A DNA stretch of 64,000 nucleotides from Amnibacterium sp. CER49 (GCF_029846255.1 NZ_JARVWQ010000002.1:186001-250000), one strand, 5' to 3'. Numbered from the stretch's first letter, positions 15,963 through 24,229 are shown. Notes: a model not told the origin generated them from the letters alone. Made by a program: numbers and translations.

Positions 15963-16604
15963 ATGACCGAGATCGAGCGCCCCGGGGCGCAGCAGTGGGT
16001 GCCGGAGGGCGCGGACATCCCCGCGCTGCGCGAGGCGGCGACCGCCTGCCGCGGCTGCGAGCTCTGGGAGCCGGCGAGCCAGGTCGTGTTCTCGGCGGGG
16101 CCGCCGTCGGCGTCGATCGTGATGGTGGGGGAGCAGCCCGGCGACCAGGAGGACCGGCGTGGCCAGCCGTTCGTCGGGCCGGCCGGCACCCTGCTCGTGC
16201 AGGCCATCCGGGACGCCGGCATCGACCCCGCGAGCGTCTACCGGACGAACGCGGTGAAGCACTTCCGCTTCGAGCTGCGCGGCGCCCGGCGGCTGCACAA
16301 GACGCCCGAGACGGTGCACATCACCGCCTGCCGGCCGTGGCTGCACGCCGAGCTGCAGGACCTCGCGCCGCAGATCGTCGTCGCCCTCGGCGCGACCGCG
16401 GGACGGAGCCTCTTCGGCCGCCCCGTGCGCATCGGCGCCGAGCGCGGCCGGGTGCTCGAGGGCGCGATCCCCGACTCGACCGCCAGGTCGCTGCTGACGG
16501 CGCATCCGTCGTCGGTGCTGCGGATGCAGCGCGACCCCGGCTACGACGCCGCGTACGAGTCGCTCGTCACCGACCTGCGCACCGCGGCGGCGGTGGTCGG
16601 GTAG
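15963..16604 (+). CDS. UdgX-type uracil-DNA glycosylase
   Basis: A 213-residue uracil-DNA glycosylase superfamily protein. Motif A is VGEQPGDQED (55-64), as in UdgX, and motif B is the HPSSVLR segment (181-187). The loop ARRLHKTP (108-115) corresponds to the KRRIH insertion that defines UdgX; its His112 would be the residue forming a covalent bond with the abasic sugar in characterised UdgX. Cys29, Cys32 and Cys123 are iron-sulfur ligand candidates; no fourth Cys is present. GGAGG lies 6 bases before the ATG. The gene sits between dnaE2 (divergent) and imuB (convergent, 10-base gap), physically inside the SOS mutasome locus. Confidence 0.88.
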   Translation: MTEIERPGAQQWVPEGADIPALREAATACRGCELWEPASQVVFSAGPPSASIVMVGEQPGDQEDRRGQPFVGPAGTLLVQAIRDAGIDPASVYRTNAVKHFRFELRGARRLHKTPETVHITACRPWLHAELQDLAPQIVVALGATAGRSLFGRPVRIGAERGRVLEGAIPDSTARSLLTAHPSSVLRMQRDPGYDAAYESLVTDLRTAAAVVG

Positions 16605-16614
16605 TGCGGCAGCC

Positions 16615-18153
16615 CTAGTCGTAGCGGGCCTCGGCCCACCAGCCCCCGTCCTCGAAGCAGACGAGCCAGGCCGAGCCGTCGTCGGCCGCGATCTGCATGC
16701 GCGACAGGCTGCGCGCGCCCTGCGGATCCCACCAGCGCTCCTCGACCGGCCAGGGGCCCGCCCACGCCGTGATCGCCGCGTGGCCGCCGTCCGGCGCCGT
16801 GAAGCCCGCGGGCGGCCCGGACGGCAGCCCCCGCTCGTCGACGGAGACGGAGACGCCCGCCGGGTCGACGAGGCGCACCTCGGGCCGGTCCTCGAACACC
16901 GTCGCGGGGCTGAACCCCGGCAGCCGGCCGGGCCACGGCCGGTCGGCGGGCCGCGCGGGCGCACGCCGCTCGCCCCACGGCGCGAGCACCCGCCGGTCGG
17001 CGACGAGCCGGCCGCCGCCGACCTGCGCCGTGAGCACCGCCTCGTGCCCGAGCAGGCTCTGCACCCGCGACAGGGCGTGGTGGATGCGCTCGTCGGGACC
17101 GCCGCCCCAGAGCCCCTCCTCGTGGCTCGCGGCGAGGTCGACGCTGTCGGGCACGAGCCGCACCGACGTCACCGGCGCGGCGAGCCCGGCGCCCTGCAGC
17201 TGCCAGCGCACCCGGTCGATCACGTCGAGCGGCGTGAACGAGCGCGGGTGCAGCCAGGTGCGGGCGTGGCCGCCGCCGTCGTCGGCGGTGAGCTCGACGA
17301 GGAGGCCGGTGAGCACGAGCCGGTCGGCCGCGAGCCCGTCGAGCAGCGCCTCGGCGGGCTGCCGCAGCGCGAACGCGATCTGGTCGACGCGGTCGAGCGG
17401 CGGCTCGAAGTTGACCTGCCGCGCGTACTCCTTCGGCTTGACCCGCGGCACGAGCCGCCGCGGGTCGAGGCCCTGAGCGACCCGGTGCGCCGCCTCACCC
17501 TCCGGTCCGAACCGGTCGCGCACCTGGTCGGCGTCGAGCGCCGCGAAGGCGCCGAGGGAGCGGATGCCGAGCTTCGCGAGCACTGCCGTGACCTGCGGCA
17601 GGCCGATCAGCGACACCGGCAGCGGGGCGAGGAACGCGGCGCTGCCGCCCGGGGGGACGAGCCGGACCCGGGTGGCGGGGTCGGCGGTGCGCGCCGCCTG
17701 CTCGGCCGCGAAGGGGCCGTCGGCGATGCCGGCGCGCGCCTCGGGCACGCCCGCGTCGGCGAGCAGGCCGAGCGCCGCCTCGGCCGCCGCCTGCTCGCCG
17801 CCGAAGTAGCGGGTGGGTCCCTGCGCCCGGATCACGACGACGCCCGGCCGGACGACCTGCACGGTCGGGATGCCGGCCTCGAGCGCGACGAGCACCGGCT
17901 CGAACCGGCGGGCGTCGGCGGCCGGGTTCGCGGGCAGCACCACGAGGGTCGCGCAGCGTGACTGCGCCTCGCGGATGCGCAGCCCCCGCCGCACCCCGGC
18001 GGCGCGCGCCGCGGCCGAGCAGGCGGCGACGAAGCCCTTCTCGATCACGGCGATCTCGGCGTCCCGCGGGGCGCCGGCCTCGGCCGCCGCCGCTCGGACG
18101 GGCCAGTCGGGGCACCAGAGGACGAGGGTGCGCTCAGGCGCGGAGGACGGCAC
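16615..18153 (-). CDS. imuB: ImuB, Y-family polymerase-like mutasome scaffold
   Basis: A 512-residue relative of Y-family DNA polymerases. It begins RTLVLWCPDWPVRAA, the N-terminal strand of ImuB, and keeps a palm/fingers/thumb layout with GPTRYFGGEQAAAEAALGLL and a helix-hairpin-helix (LPVSLIGLPQVTAVLAKLGI). The C-terminal tail SRMQIAADDGSAWLVCFEDG and WWAEARYD is characteristic. ImuB proteins lack polymerase activity and bridge DnaE2, ImuA' and the beta clamp; no classic Y-family acidic pair was evident. The gene overlaps imuA' by 20 bases, so the two are co-translated. A clamp-binding motif could not be placed with certainty. Confidence 0.9.
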   Translation of the reverse strand: MPSSAPERTLVLWCPDWPVRAAAAEAGAPRDAEIAVIEKGFVAACSAAARAAGVRRGLRIREAQSRCATLVVLPANPAADARRFEPVLVALEAGIPTVQVVRPGVVVIRAQGPTRYFGGEQAAAEAALGLLADAGVPEARAGIADGPFAAEQAARTADPATRVRLVPPGGSAAFLAPLPVSLIGLPQVTAVLAKLGIRSLGAFAALDADQVRDRFGPEGEAAHRVAQGLDPRRLVPRVKPKEYARQVNFEPPLDRVDQIAFALRQPAEALLDGLAADRLVLTGLLVELTADDGGGHARTWLHPRSFTPLDVIDRVRWQLQGAGLAAPVTSVRLVPDSVDLAASHEEGLWGGGPDERIHHALSRVQSLLGHEAVLTAQVGGGRLVADRRVLAPWGERRAPARPADRPWPGRLPGFSPATVFEDRPEVRLVDPAGVSVSVDERGLPSGPPAGFTAPDGGHAAITAWAGPWPVEERWWDPQGARSLSRMQIAADDGSAWLVCFEDGGWWAEARYD

Positions 18154-18844
18154 GGGTCGCCTCCTCCTCGAGCAGGGACGGCTCGAGATCGGTCGGGACG
18201 ACCGAGTCGAGGCCCCAGCCGTCGTCGCGCATGCGCAGCCGGTGCCGGGTGCGGATCTGCCGCGAGGTGACCGCGACGACCGCGTCGCGGCCCGCGAGGT
18301 AGCCGGTGCCAGTGCCGATGCCGGTCCAGTCGCTCGACTCCACCTCGAGCACCGCCTCGGCCTGCGGCCAGGTGCCGAGCACCACGAGAGTCGCGCCGCG
18401 CTGCCGCAGGCGCGACGCGAGCCGGGCGGTCTCGCCGGCGGAGGCGGCGCGTGGCGGCTTCACGACCACGAGCGGCAGCACCTCGGCGACCTGCGCGGTG
18501 ACGGAGAGCCACTGCTCGCCGGGGCGCGGCACGAGCACGAGCCGGTCGAGGTCGACGCCGAGCCCCGCGGCGGCCTCGATGCCGAGCTCGGGCATCCCGA
18601 CGACCCCGCACCAGCCGCCCGCGGCCCCCGGACCCGCGAGCAGCAGCATCGCGAGGGCGGGGGAGCCCGGCACCGAGTAGGCCGCCCCCGCCTTCAGCGC
18701 GCCCCCGGGCAGCAGCGGCGCCACGGCGGGATGCGTCGGCAGGGTCCGGGCGCCGAGCCCGGTCGCCTGCATCGCCCGGATGCGGGCCTGCAGCTGCTGC
18801 ACCGTCTCGGCCCGGTCCTCGCTGGGCAGGGCGGAGAAGGGCAC
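18134..18844 (-). CDS. imuA: ImuA', RecA-like mutasome protein
   Basis: A 236-residue protein matching the actinobacterial ImuA' form of the mutasome accessory factor. It shows a RecA-like core without an intact Walker A (AYSVPGSPALAMLLLAGPGA), then GWCGVVGMPELGIEAAAGLG, LDRLVLVPRPGEQW and ASRLRQRGATLVVLG, the order found in ImuA'/SulA-like proteins. The C-terminal part is the region that contacts ImuB in mycobacteria. The GTG at 18844 lies 9 bases after a perfect LexA box, and the 3' end overlaps imuB by 20 bases. Expression should be SOS-induced with dnaE2. Confidence 0.9.
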   Translation of the reverse strand: MPFSALPSEDRAETVQQLQARIRAMQATGLGARTLPTHPAVAPLLPGGALKAGAAYSVPGSPALAMLLLAGPGAAGGWCGVVGMPELGIEAAAGLGVDLDRLVLVPRPGEQWLSVTAQVAEVLPLVVVKPPRAASAGETARLASRLRQRGATLVVLGTWPQAEAVLEVESSDWTGIGTGTGYLAGRDAVVAVTSRQIRTRHRLRMRDDGWGLDSVVPTDLEPSLLEEEATRAVLRA

Positions 18845-18853
18845 GCCTCATCT

Positions 18854-18869
18854 TCGAACACGTGTTCGA
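18854..18869. promoter_or_regulatory. LexA/SOS box controlling imuA'-imuB
   Basis: TCGAACACGTGTTCGA, identical in all 16 bases to the dnaE2 box. It ends 9 bases before the imuA' GTG, with a possible -10 (GAAGAT) partly inside it. On the other side it lies directly upstream of the expected -35 region of the divergent antiporter gene. Confidence 0.93.
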
Positions 18870-18892
18870 GAGGGCGCAAGGGGGCACGCCGG

Positions 18893-18898
18893 TAGGCT
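18893..18898 (+). promoter_or_regulatory. Candidate -10 box of the antiporter gene
   Basis: TAGGCT, about 36 bases before the ATG at 18935. Its -35 position would fall at about 18870-18875, immediately beside the LexA box. Confidence 0.35.
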
Positions 18899-18934
18899 CG
18901 GGGTCGTGCCGGCCGCCGCTCCGACCACGATCCC

Positions 18935-20554
18935 ATGACGTTCACCGCCGGGATCGCCTGGACCCTCGCCGCCGTCCTGCTCGTCGTCGGGGTCACCGGG
19001 CTCGCCCGCAGGGTGGGCTGGTCGGCGCCGCTCGTGCTCGTCGCCGTCGGCGTCGGGGCGGCGTTCCTGCCCTGGGTGCCGGAGGTGCGCCTCGAGCCCG
19101 AGGTCGTGCTCACCGGCGTGCTGCCCGCCCTGCTCTTCGCCGCGGCGCTGCAGACGCCGTTCACCGAGGTCCGCTCCCGCGGCGACTCGATCCTCACCCT
19201 CTCGGTCGGCCTCGTCGTCTTCTCGGCCTTCGCCGTCGGCGTCGTCGCCTGGGCGCTCGTGCCGGGCCTCTCGCTCGCCGCGGGGGTCGCCTTCGGCGCG
19301 ATCCTCGCCCCGACCGACGCCGTGAGCGTGAACGCGATCGCCGGCTCCGGACGGCTGCCTCGCCGGCTCGCGACCCTGCTCGAGGGCGAGGGCCTGCTGA
19401 ACGACGCCACCGCGCTCGTCACGCTGAACAGCGCCCTCGTCGCGATCACGGACCCGATCGGCCCGCTGCAGGTGCTCGCGAACTTCGCGCTCGCGGTCGC
19501 CGGCGGTCTCGTCATCGGCGCGGTGGCCGCGGCGCTGCTCGTGCGCCTCCGCCGTCGCCTCAAGGCGCCGGTGCTCGACACCTCGCTGTCGCTCGCCGCG
19601 CCGTACGTCGCCTACCTGCCCGCGTCCGCGATCCATGGCTCGGGCTTCCTCGCCGTCGCGCTCGCCGGCATCTGGCTCGGCAACCGGGCGCCGTCGTTCC
19701 AGTCGGCCGAGTCGCGCATCGCGGAGCGGATCAACTGGCGCACGGTGTCGTTCCTGCTCGAGAACGGCGTCTTCCTGCTCATCGGACTGCAGCTGCCGGC
19801 GATCGTCCGGGCCGCCGCGCGCACCCGGATCGGCCTGCTGCAGGGCGCGCTGCTCATCGCGGCCCTCTACCTCGCGATGGTGCTCGCCCGCTACCTCTGG
19901 GTCTACGGCGCGACGCTGCTCTACCGCTTCGGGCCCGAGCGCTTCCGTGAGCGCCGCTGGGACTGGCGCACCGCGTTCGCGATCTCGTTCACCGGCGTGC
20001 GCGGCGTCGTGACGCTCGCCGCGGTGTTCCTGCTGCCGGCCGACGAGATCCCGGCGGCGGGCTTCCTGCAGCTCGCCGCGTTCTGCATCGTGGTCGTCTC
20101 GCTGCTGCAGGGGCTCGGCCTCGCCCCGCTCGTGCGCCGGCTGCGGCTGCCGCTGCCGAACCCCGAGCAGGACCGCGTGCAGATCCGCACGCTCGTCGCC
20201 GAGGCGCAGTCCGCGGCCATCGAGCGGCTCGAGACGGAGATCACCGAGGACGACCCGCAGGAGCTCGTCGCGAGCCTGCGGCAGACCGCCGAGTACCGGC
20301 GGGTCATCGGCAGCGACGAGGCCGCGATGAGCGCGCAGCCCGACGCGTACGCCCGGCTGCGTCTGCTCATGCTGCAGTCGGAGCGGTCCGCGGTGCTCGA
20401 CGCACGGCGCGAGGGCCGCTACGAGGAGAGCGTGATCGAGGCGGTGCTCGGCGACTTCGACTCGATCGAGTCGGCGCTGAAGCGCTCGGTGCGGCGCGAC
20501 TTCCCGAAGGCGACGGCGCCGCCCCTGCAGCTCACGCGGCTGCGGCGGCGCTAG
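18935..20554 (+). CDS. Na+/H+ antiporter, CPA1 (NhaP-type) family
   Basis: A 539-residue monovalent cation/proton antiporter with about 12 hydrophobic segments in the first 400 residues. CPA1 landmarks are APTDAVSVNAIA (ion-binding Asp), EGEGLLNDATALVTL with the paired ND, and ISFTGVRGVVTLAAVFLL. The last 130 residues (from PEQDRVQIRTLV) are cytoplasmic, helical and charged, as in NhaP/YjcE-type exchangers. The ATG at 18935 has no strong ribosome binding site. The gene is divergent from SOS-regulated imuA', and its stop TAG shares the tetranucleotide CTAG with the convergent small gene. Confidence 0.9.
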   Translation: MTFTAGIAWTLAAVLLVVGVTGLARRVGWSAPLVLVAVGVGAAFLPWVPEVRLEPEVVLTGVLPALLFAAALQTPFTEVRSRGDSILTLSVGLVVFSAFAVGVVAWALVPGLSLAAGVAFGAILAPTDAVSVNAIAGSGRLPRRLATLLEGEGLLNDATALVTLNSALVAITDPIGPLQVLANFALAVAGGLVIGAVAAALLVRLRRRLKAPVLDTSLSLAAPYVAYLPASAIHGSGFLAVALAGIWLGNRAPSFQSAESRIAERINWRTVSFLLENGVFLLIGLQLPAIVRAAARTRIGLLQGALLIAALYLAMVLARYLWVYGATLLYRFGPERFRERRWDWRTAFAISFTGVRGVVTLAAVFLLPADEIPAAGFLQLAAFCIVVVSLLQGLGLAPLVRRLRLPLPNPEQDRVQIRTLVAEAQSAAIERLETEITEDDPQELVASLRQTAEYRRVIGSDEAAMSAQPDAYARLRLLMLQSERSAVLDARREGRYEESVIEAVLGDFDSIESALKRSVRRDFPKATAPPLQLTRLRRR

Positions 20555-20892
20555 GCCTGATCGTCGAGCCCGACCACCTCGTCGTCCGCGAGATCGTTGT
20601 GGGGAAGGATCGGCTCGACCTCGCCGGGCGCCCCACCCGTCGGGCCCTGGTTCGCGTCGCCGGCGCCCGGCAGCACGGTCTCGCCGGCGACGGCGTCGTT
20701 CGTGACGGTGTCCATCGCCTCGGCGCGCAGCCGGAGCGGGTCGGCGGACGCCGAGACCTCGTCGTCGGAGCCGTCGTCGGGCAGCGCCGCGTCGTCGTCG
20801 AGGTCGCTGCTCGTGTCGCCGCCGGGGATCCCCGTGATCGGGTCGGCGGAGCCGAGGTCGTCGTCGGGGCCCTGCGTGTTGGGGTCGCTCAT
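20551..20892 (-). CDS. Acidic hypothetical protein
   Basis: A 113-residue, strongly acidic, low-complexity protein with runs such as GPDDDLGSAD, SDLDDDAALPDDGSDDE and LADDEVVGLDDQ, few hydrophobics and no recognisable fold; probably disordered. It resembles small acidic proteins seen in many actinobacteria, with no function I know. The ATG at 20892 is 10 bases downstream of the recQ stop, so it is likely the second gene of a recQ operon. Its stop shares CTAG with the antiporter stop. It might be a protein-interaction or ssDNA-mimic tail partner of RecQ, but that is speculation. Confidence 0.7.
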   Translation of the reverse strand: MSDPNTQGPDDDLGSADPITGIPGGDTSSDLDDDAALPDDGSDDEVSASADPLRLRAEAMDTVTNDAVAGETVLPGAGDANQGPTGGAPGEVEPILPHNDLADDEVVGLDDQA

Positions 20893-20903
20893 GCTCGACG
20901 ACG

Positions 20904-22604
20904 TTAGGCGGCGGCGCCTGAAGGATCCGTCACGGTGAGCAGGCCGTGCTCCTGCACGGCGGGGATCGACAGCACCCGGTAGCCCTCGGACTCGAAGAAG
21001 ACCGTGATGCGGTCCTCTTCGACGCCCATCACGCGCCCGTCGCCCCACTCGGCGTGGTGCACGGGCGCGTCGACGGGGAAGGGCTGGTCGCCGGACTCCG
21101 GCGCCCGCTCGTCGGCGTACCGCTCGGCCTGGCCGCTCTCGCAGTTGTCGCAGGCGCCGCAGAGCCCGGTCTCCTCGTCGCCGAAGTAGGCGAGCAGGTA
21201 CTGCCGGCGGCACTGCGTCGTCTCGGCGTACGAGCGCATCATCGCGAGGCGCGACTGGTCGATGCGCTGCCGCGACTCGGCCCGCTCCTGAGCGGCGGCG
21301 ACGGCCTCGTCGAGGTGGATCTCGTCCTGCAGCGGCAGCGCGCGCCCCTCGACGATGCGGAGCACGCCCGCCTCCTCGAAGAGGTTCGCGAGCGAGGTCG
21401 CGCGCCGCACGCTCATCCCCGCCTGCGCGGCCGCCTCCTTCAGGTCGGCGGTGGTGCCGAGCGCTGCGAGGACCTTCTTGAGATCGCCCTTCCTCGGCAC
21501 GGTGGCCGTGAAGAACGTGCGGAGGCCGAGGTCCTCCTGGCGGTAGTGCAGCACGGCCCTCGCCGGATCGCCGTCGCGCCCGGCGCGGCCGAGCTCCTGG
21601 TAGTACTCGTCGACGCTCTCCGGTGGGGCGTCGTGCAGCACGAAGCGGATGTCGGCCTTGTCGATGCCCATCCCGAACGCGCTCGTCGCGACCATCACCG
21701 CGGCCTCCCCGCCGGCGAAGGCCTCGTGCAGCGCCCGGCGTCGCTTCGCCGGCAGCGCCCCGTGGTAGCCCTCCGCGGCGACGCCCCGCCCGGCGAGGGC
21801 CGCGGCGTACTCCTCGGTGTCGCGGCGGGTGGCGACGTAGACGAGCCCCGGGTGCTCGGAGCCCGCCGCCTCGTCGAGCAGGGCCTGCCGCTTCTCCGAC
21901 GCCTCGGCGTGCCGGACGACCGCGAGGTGGATGTTCGGCCGGTCGAAGCCGTGGGTGAGGATCCGGACGTCGTGCATCCGCAGCCGGTCGATGATCTCCT
22001 CGCGCACCGGGCGTGAGCCGGTCGCGGTGAGCGCGAGCACCGGCGGGCGCCCGATGCGCTCGGCCACCTCGCCGAGCCGCAGGTAGTCGGGCCGGAAGTC
22101 GTGTCCCCAGGACGACACGCAGTGCGCCTCGTCGACGGCGAACAGCGACACGTCGGCGCGCGCGAGGCGCTCGACGACCTCGTCGTTCGCGAGCTGCTCG
22201 GGGGAGAGGAAGAGGTAGCCGAGCTCGCCCGAGTCGAGCTGCTCCCAGGCCCGCTCGACCTTCCCCTGCGGCACCGTCGAGTTCACGATCGCGGCCGGAC
22301 GCGTACCGGGTGTCTCGTCGAGGTGCCGCAGCTGGTCGGCCTGCAGGGCGATGAGCGGCGAGACGATCACCGTCGTGCCGGGCAGCATCGCCCCCGCGAT
22401 GCGGTAGGCGGCGCTCTTGCCGTACCCGGTCGGCATCACCCCGAGCACGTCGTGGCCGTTCAGCACGGCGGCGACGCAGCGCTCGAGGCCGGGCCGCAGC
22501 GGGTCCCAGCCGAACACGTCGCGGGCGACGCGCTCGATCTCGGCGCCGCGGCGCCCGGAGGCCTCGCTGCGCATCGTCTCGATCTCGATCTCGGTGTCGG
22601 TCAT
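20904..22604 (-). CDS. recQ: RecQ-family ATP-dependent DNA helicase
   Basis: A 566-residue 3'-5' helicase. Motif I is VMPTGYGKSAAY (56-67), motif II is FAVDEAHCVSSWGHDFRP, an exact RecQ signature, followed by LALTATG, YVATRRDTEEYA and the motif VI YQELGRAGRDG. A RecQ zinc-binding module with CRRQYLLAYFG and CGACDNC follows. The C-terminus, HHAEWGDGRVMGVEEDRITV, is a small beta domain found in actinobacterial RecQ in place of HRDC. ATG 22604 chosen. Divergent from the potassium channel gene. Probably acts in recombination repair; no LexA box precedes it. Confidence 0.93.
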   Translation of the reverse strand: MTDTEIEIETMRSEASGRRGAEIERVARDVFGWDPLRPGLERCVAAVLNGHDVLGVMPTGYGKSAAYRIAGAMLPGTTVIVSPLIALQADQLRHLDETPGTRPAAIVNSTVPQGKVERAWEQLDSGELGYLFLSPEQLANDEVVERLARADVSLFAVDEAHCVSSWGHDFRPDYLRLGEVAERIGRPPVLALTATGSRPVREEIIDRLRMHDVRILTHGFDRPNIHLAVVRHAEASEKRQALLDEAAGSEHPGLVYVATRRDTEEYAAALAGRGVAAEGYHGALPAKRRRALHEAFAGGEAAVMVATSAFGMGIDKADIRFVLHDAPPESVDEYYQELGRAGRDGDPARAVLHYRQEDLGLRTFFTATVPRKGDLKKVLAALGTTADLKEAAAQAGMSVRRATSLANLFEEAGVLRIVEGRALPLQDEIHLDEAVAAAQERAESRQRIDQSRLAMMRSYAETTQCRRQYLLAYFGDEETGLCGACDNCESGQAERYADERAPESGDQPFPVDAPVHHAEWGDGRVMGVEEDRITVFFESEGYRVLSIPAVQEHGLLTVTDPSGAAA

Positions 22605-22679
22605 CGCGGCGATCCGACCATGTGGGCCTGGGTGCCCGCCCCTCCGGTCCCGGGCGTTCCGTGTCCGCCACCCGGTCCC

Positions 22680-22685
22680 TACACT
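22680..22685 (+). promoter_or_regulatory. -10 box of a leaderless channel mRNA
   Basis: TACACT ends exactly 6 bases before the ATG at 22692, placing the transcription start on the A of ATG. No ribosome binding site is present. Confidence 0.5.
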
Positions 22686-22691
22686 CCGGGC

Positions 22692-23453
22692 ATGGCAGGG
22701 CGGCTCACGCAGGAGCAGTGGCGCAGGCGCACCGACTGGCCGATCACGCTCGCGGCGCTGCTCTTCCTCGTCGTCTACTCGGTGAGCGTGCTCGCCGACC
22801 TCCACGGGGGCGCGGCGGAGGTCGCCGAGTGGACGATGTGGGGGATCTGGATCGTCTTCGTCATCGACTACGTGGTCATGCTCGCGCTCGCGGAGCACCG
22901 CCTGCTCTGGTTCGCGCAGCACGTGCCGCAGTTCCTGGTGGTCGTGCTGCCGATGCTTCGGCCGCTGCGGCTGCTGCGGCTGCTCACCCTGTTCGACCTG
23001 CTGCGCCGCGCCACCGGCACGTGGCTGCGGGGCCGGGTGACGGGGTACGTGCTCGGTACGGCGGCGCTCCTCGTCTACCTCGCCTCGCTCGCCGAGCTGG
23101 AGGCCGAGCGGCACGCGGCCGGCTCGCAGATCCGCGACTTCGGCGATGCGCTCTGGTGGGCGTGCGAGACGGTGACCACGGTCGGCTACGGCGAGCGGGT
23201 GCCGGTGACGCTCGAGGGGCGTCTCGTCGCGGTCGGGCTCATGGTGGCGGGCCTCGCCCTGCTCGGGGTGATCACCGCGACGATCGCGAGCTGGATGGTC
23301 GAGCGGGTCGCGGACGCCGACCGCGCCTCCGAGGCCGTGACGGCCCAGCACGTCGACGCGCTCGCCGCGCGGGTCGAGGAGCTCACCGCGCAGATCGCCG
23401 CGCTGCAGGAGCGGCTGCCCCAGGATCCGCGCGGCGGCCCGCCGACCCGCTAG
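22692..23453 (+). CDS. Voltage-gated-type potassium channel (6TM)
   Basis: A 253-residue ion channel with six hydrophobic segments. S4 is the Arg-bearing RPLRLLRLLTLFDLLRR, so a voltage sensor is plausible. The pore loop WWACETVTTVGYGE contains the TVGYG selectivity filter for K+. S6 (LMVAGLALLGVITATIASW) leads to a C-terminal coiled coil (ARVEELTAQIAALQERL), a likely tetramerisation helix. It begins at ATG 22692 with a leaderless-type promoter. The stop TAG shares CTAG with the convergent dienelactone hydrolase gene. Confidence 0.92.
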   Translation: MAGRLTQEQWRRRTDWPITLAALLFLVVYSVSVLADLHGGAAEVAEWTMWGIWIVFVIDYVVMLALAEHRLLWFAQHVPQFLVVVLPMLRPLRLLRLLTLFDLLRRATGTWLRGRVTGYVLGTAALLVYLASLAELEAERHAAGSQIRDFGDALWWACETVTTVGYGERVPVTLEGRLVAVGLMVAGLALLGVITATIASWMVERVADADRASEAVTAQHVDALAARVEELTAQIAALQERLPQDPRGGPPTR

Positions 23454-24193
23454 CCCGTCGCGCCCAGGTGCTGCCGGAAGAAGCCGTCGATGCGGCGCCA
23501 CGCGTCTGCGGCGGCCTCCAGGGCGGGGTCGAGGTGGAGCACCTGCTGCATCACGAGATCCAGCACGGCGTTGCCGGTCCGCGGCGGCTCGTCGTCGAGG
23601 AACGCGTGCCCGGCGCCCGGGTACTCCTTCACGTCGTGCGGCACGCCGTGCCGCACGAGGGCCGCCTCGAGCCGCGCGGCGGACCCGCGCAGGCTGAGGT
23701 CGCGGGCGCCGTAGGAGCCGACCATCGGGCACGCGCCGACCAGGTGCTCGTCGAGCCGCCGGGGGAGCCGGCCGTAGCTCACGCCCGACGCGCCGTACCC
23801 CGTGCCCTGCGCGAGCAGCAGCGCGAACGCGCCGCCCATGCAGAAGCCGAGCACCCCGACGCGCCCCGTGCAGTCGTCGCGGCCGGCGAGCACCCGGCGG
23901 GCCGAATCGACGTCGTCGAACGCGCGGCCCGCGCCGCGGACGAGGTCGCGGAAGGTGGCGCGGAGGCAGCGACGCGGCCCGCCGTCGGCGAAGAGGTCGG
24001 GCATCAGCACGACGAACCCGGCTGCGGCGCACCGCTCGACCTGACGGCGCATCACGTCCGTCACGCCGAACGCCTCGTGCACGATCACGATGCCGGCCCA
24101 GGGGCCGTCGCCGTCGGGCACGCCGAGCACCCCGGTCAGCCTCGGGCTGCCGGCCCGGATCGTCGGCAGCGGCACGTCTCCGAGGCTCGGCAC
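23450..24193 (-). CDS. Dienelactone hydrolase family protein
   Basis: A 247-residue alpha/beta hydrolase of the dienelactone hydrolase type. The nucleophile elbow is LGFCMGGAFA, with Cys in place of Ser as in DLH, and the catalytic His is in YPGAGHAFLDD; HEAFG after IVIVH matches the family oxyanion region. No signal peptide. GTG 24193 is the likely start, leaving 36 bases to the divergent MFS gene. Alternatives such as carboxymethylenebutenolidase are the same family; the substrate is unknown and there are no aromatic-degradation genes nearby. Confidence 0.88.
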   Translation of the reverse strand: MPSLGDVPLPTIRAGSPRLTGVLGVPDGDGPWAGIVIVHEAFGVTDVMRRQVERCAAAGFVVLMPDLFADGGPRRCLRATFRDLVRGAGRAFDDVDSARRVLAGRDDCTGRVGVLGFCMGGAFALLLAQGTGYGASGVSYGRLPRRLDEHLVGACPMVGSYGARDLSLRGSAARLEAALVRHGVPHDVKEYPGAGHAFLDDEPPRTGNAVLDLVMQQVLHLDPALEAAADAWRRIDGFFRQHLGATG

Positions 24194-24216
24194 GCGCCCA
24201 TCCTGCTCCGCGGGCC

Positions 24217-24222
24217 GATACT
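24217..24222 (+). promoter_or_regulatory. Candidate -10 box, near-leaderless MFS gene
   Basis: GATACT ends 7 bases before the ATG at 24230, the same hexamer found before dnaE2. No ribosome binding site lies between. Confidence 0.35.
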
Positions 24223-24229
24223 GATCCCG

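Noticed and set aside
18934-18934. GTG at 18906 as antiporter start
   Set aside because: It is not in the frame of the antiporter; ATG 18935 is the first in-frame start.
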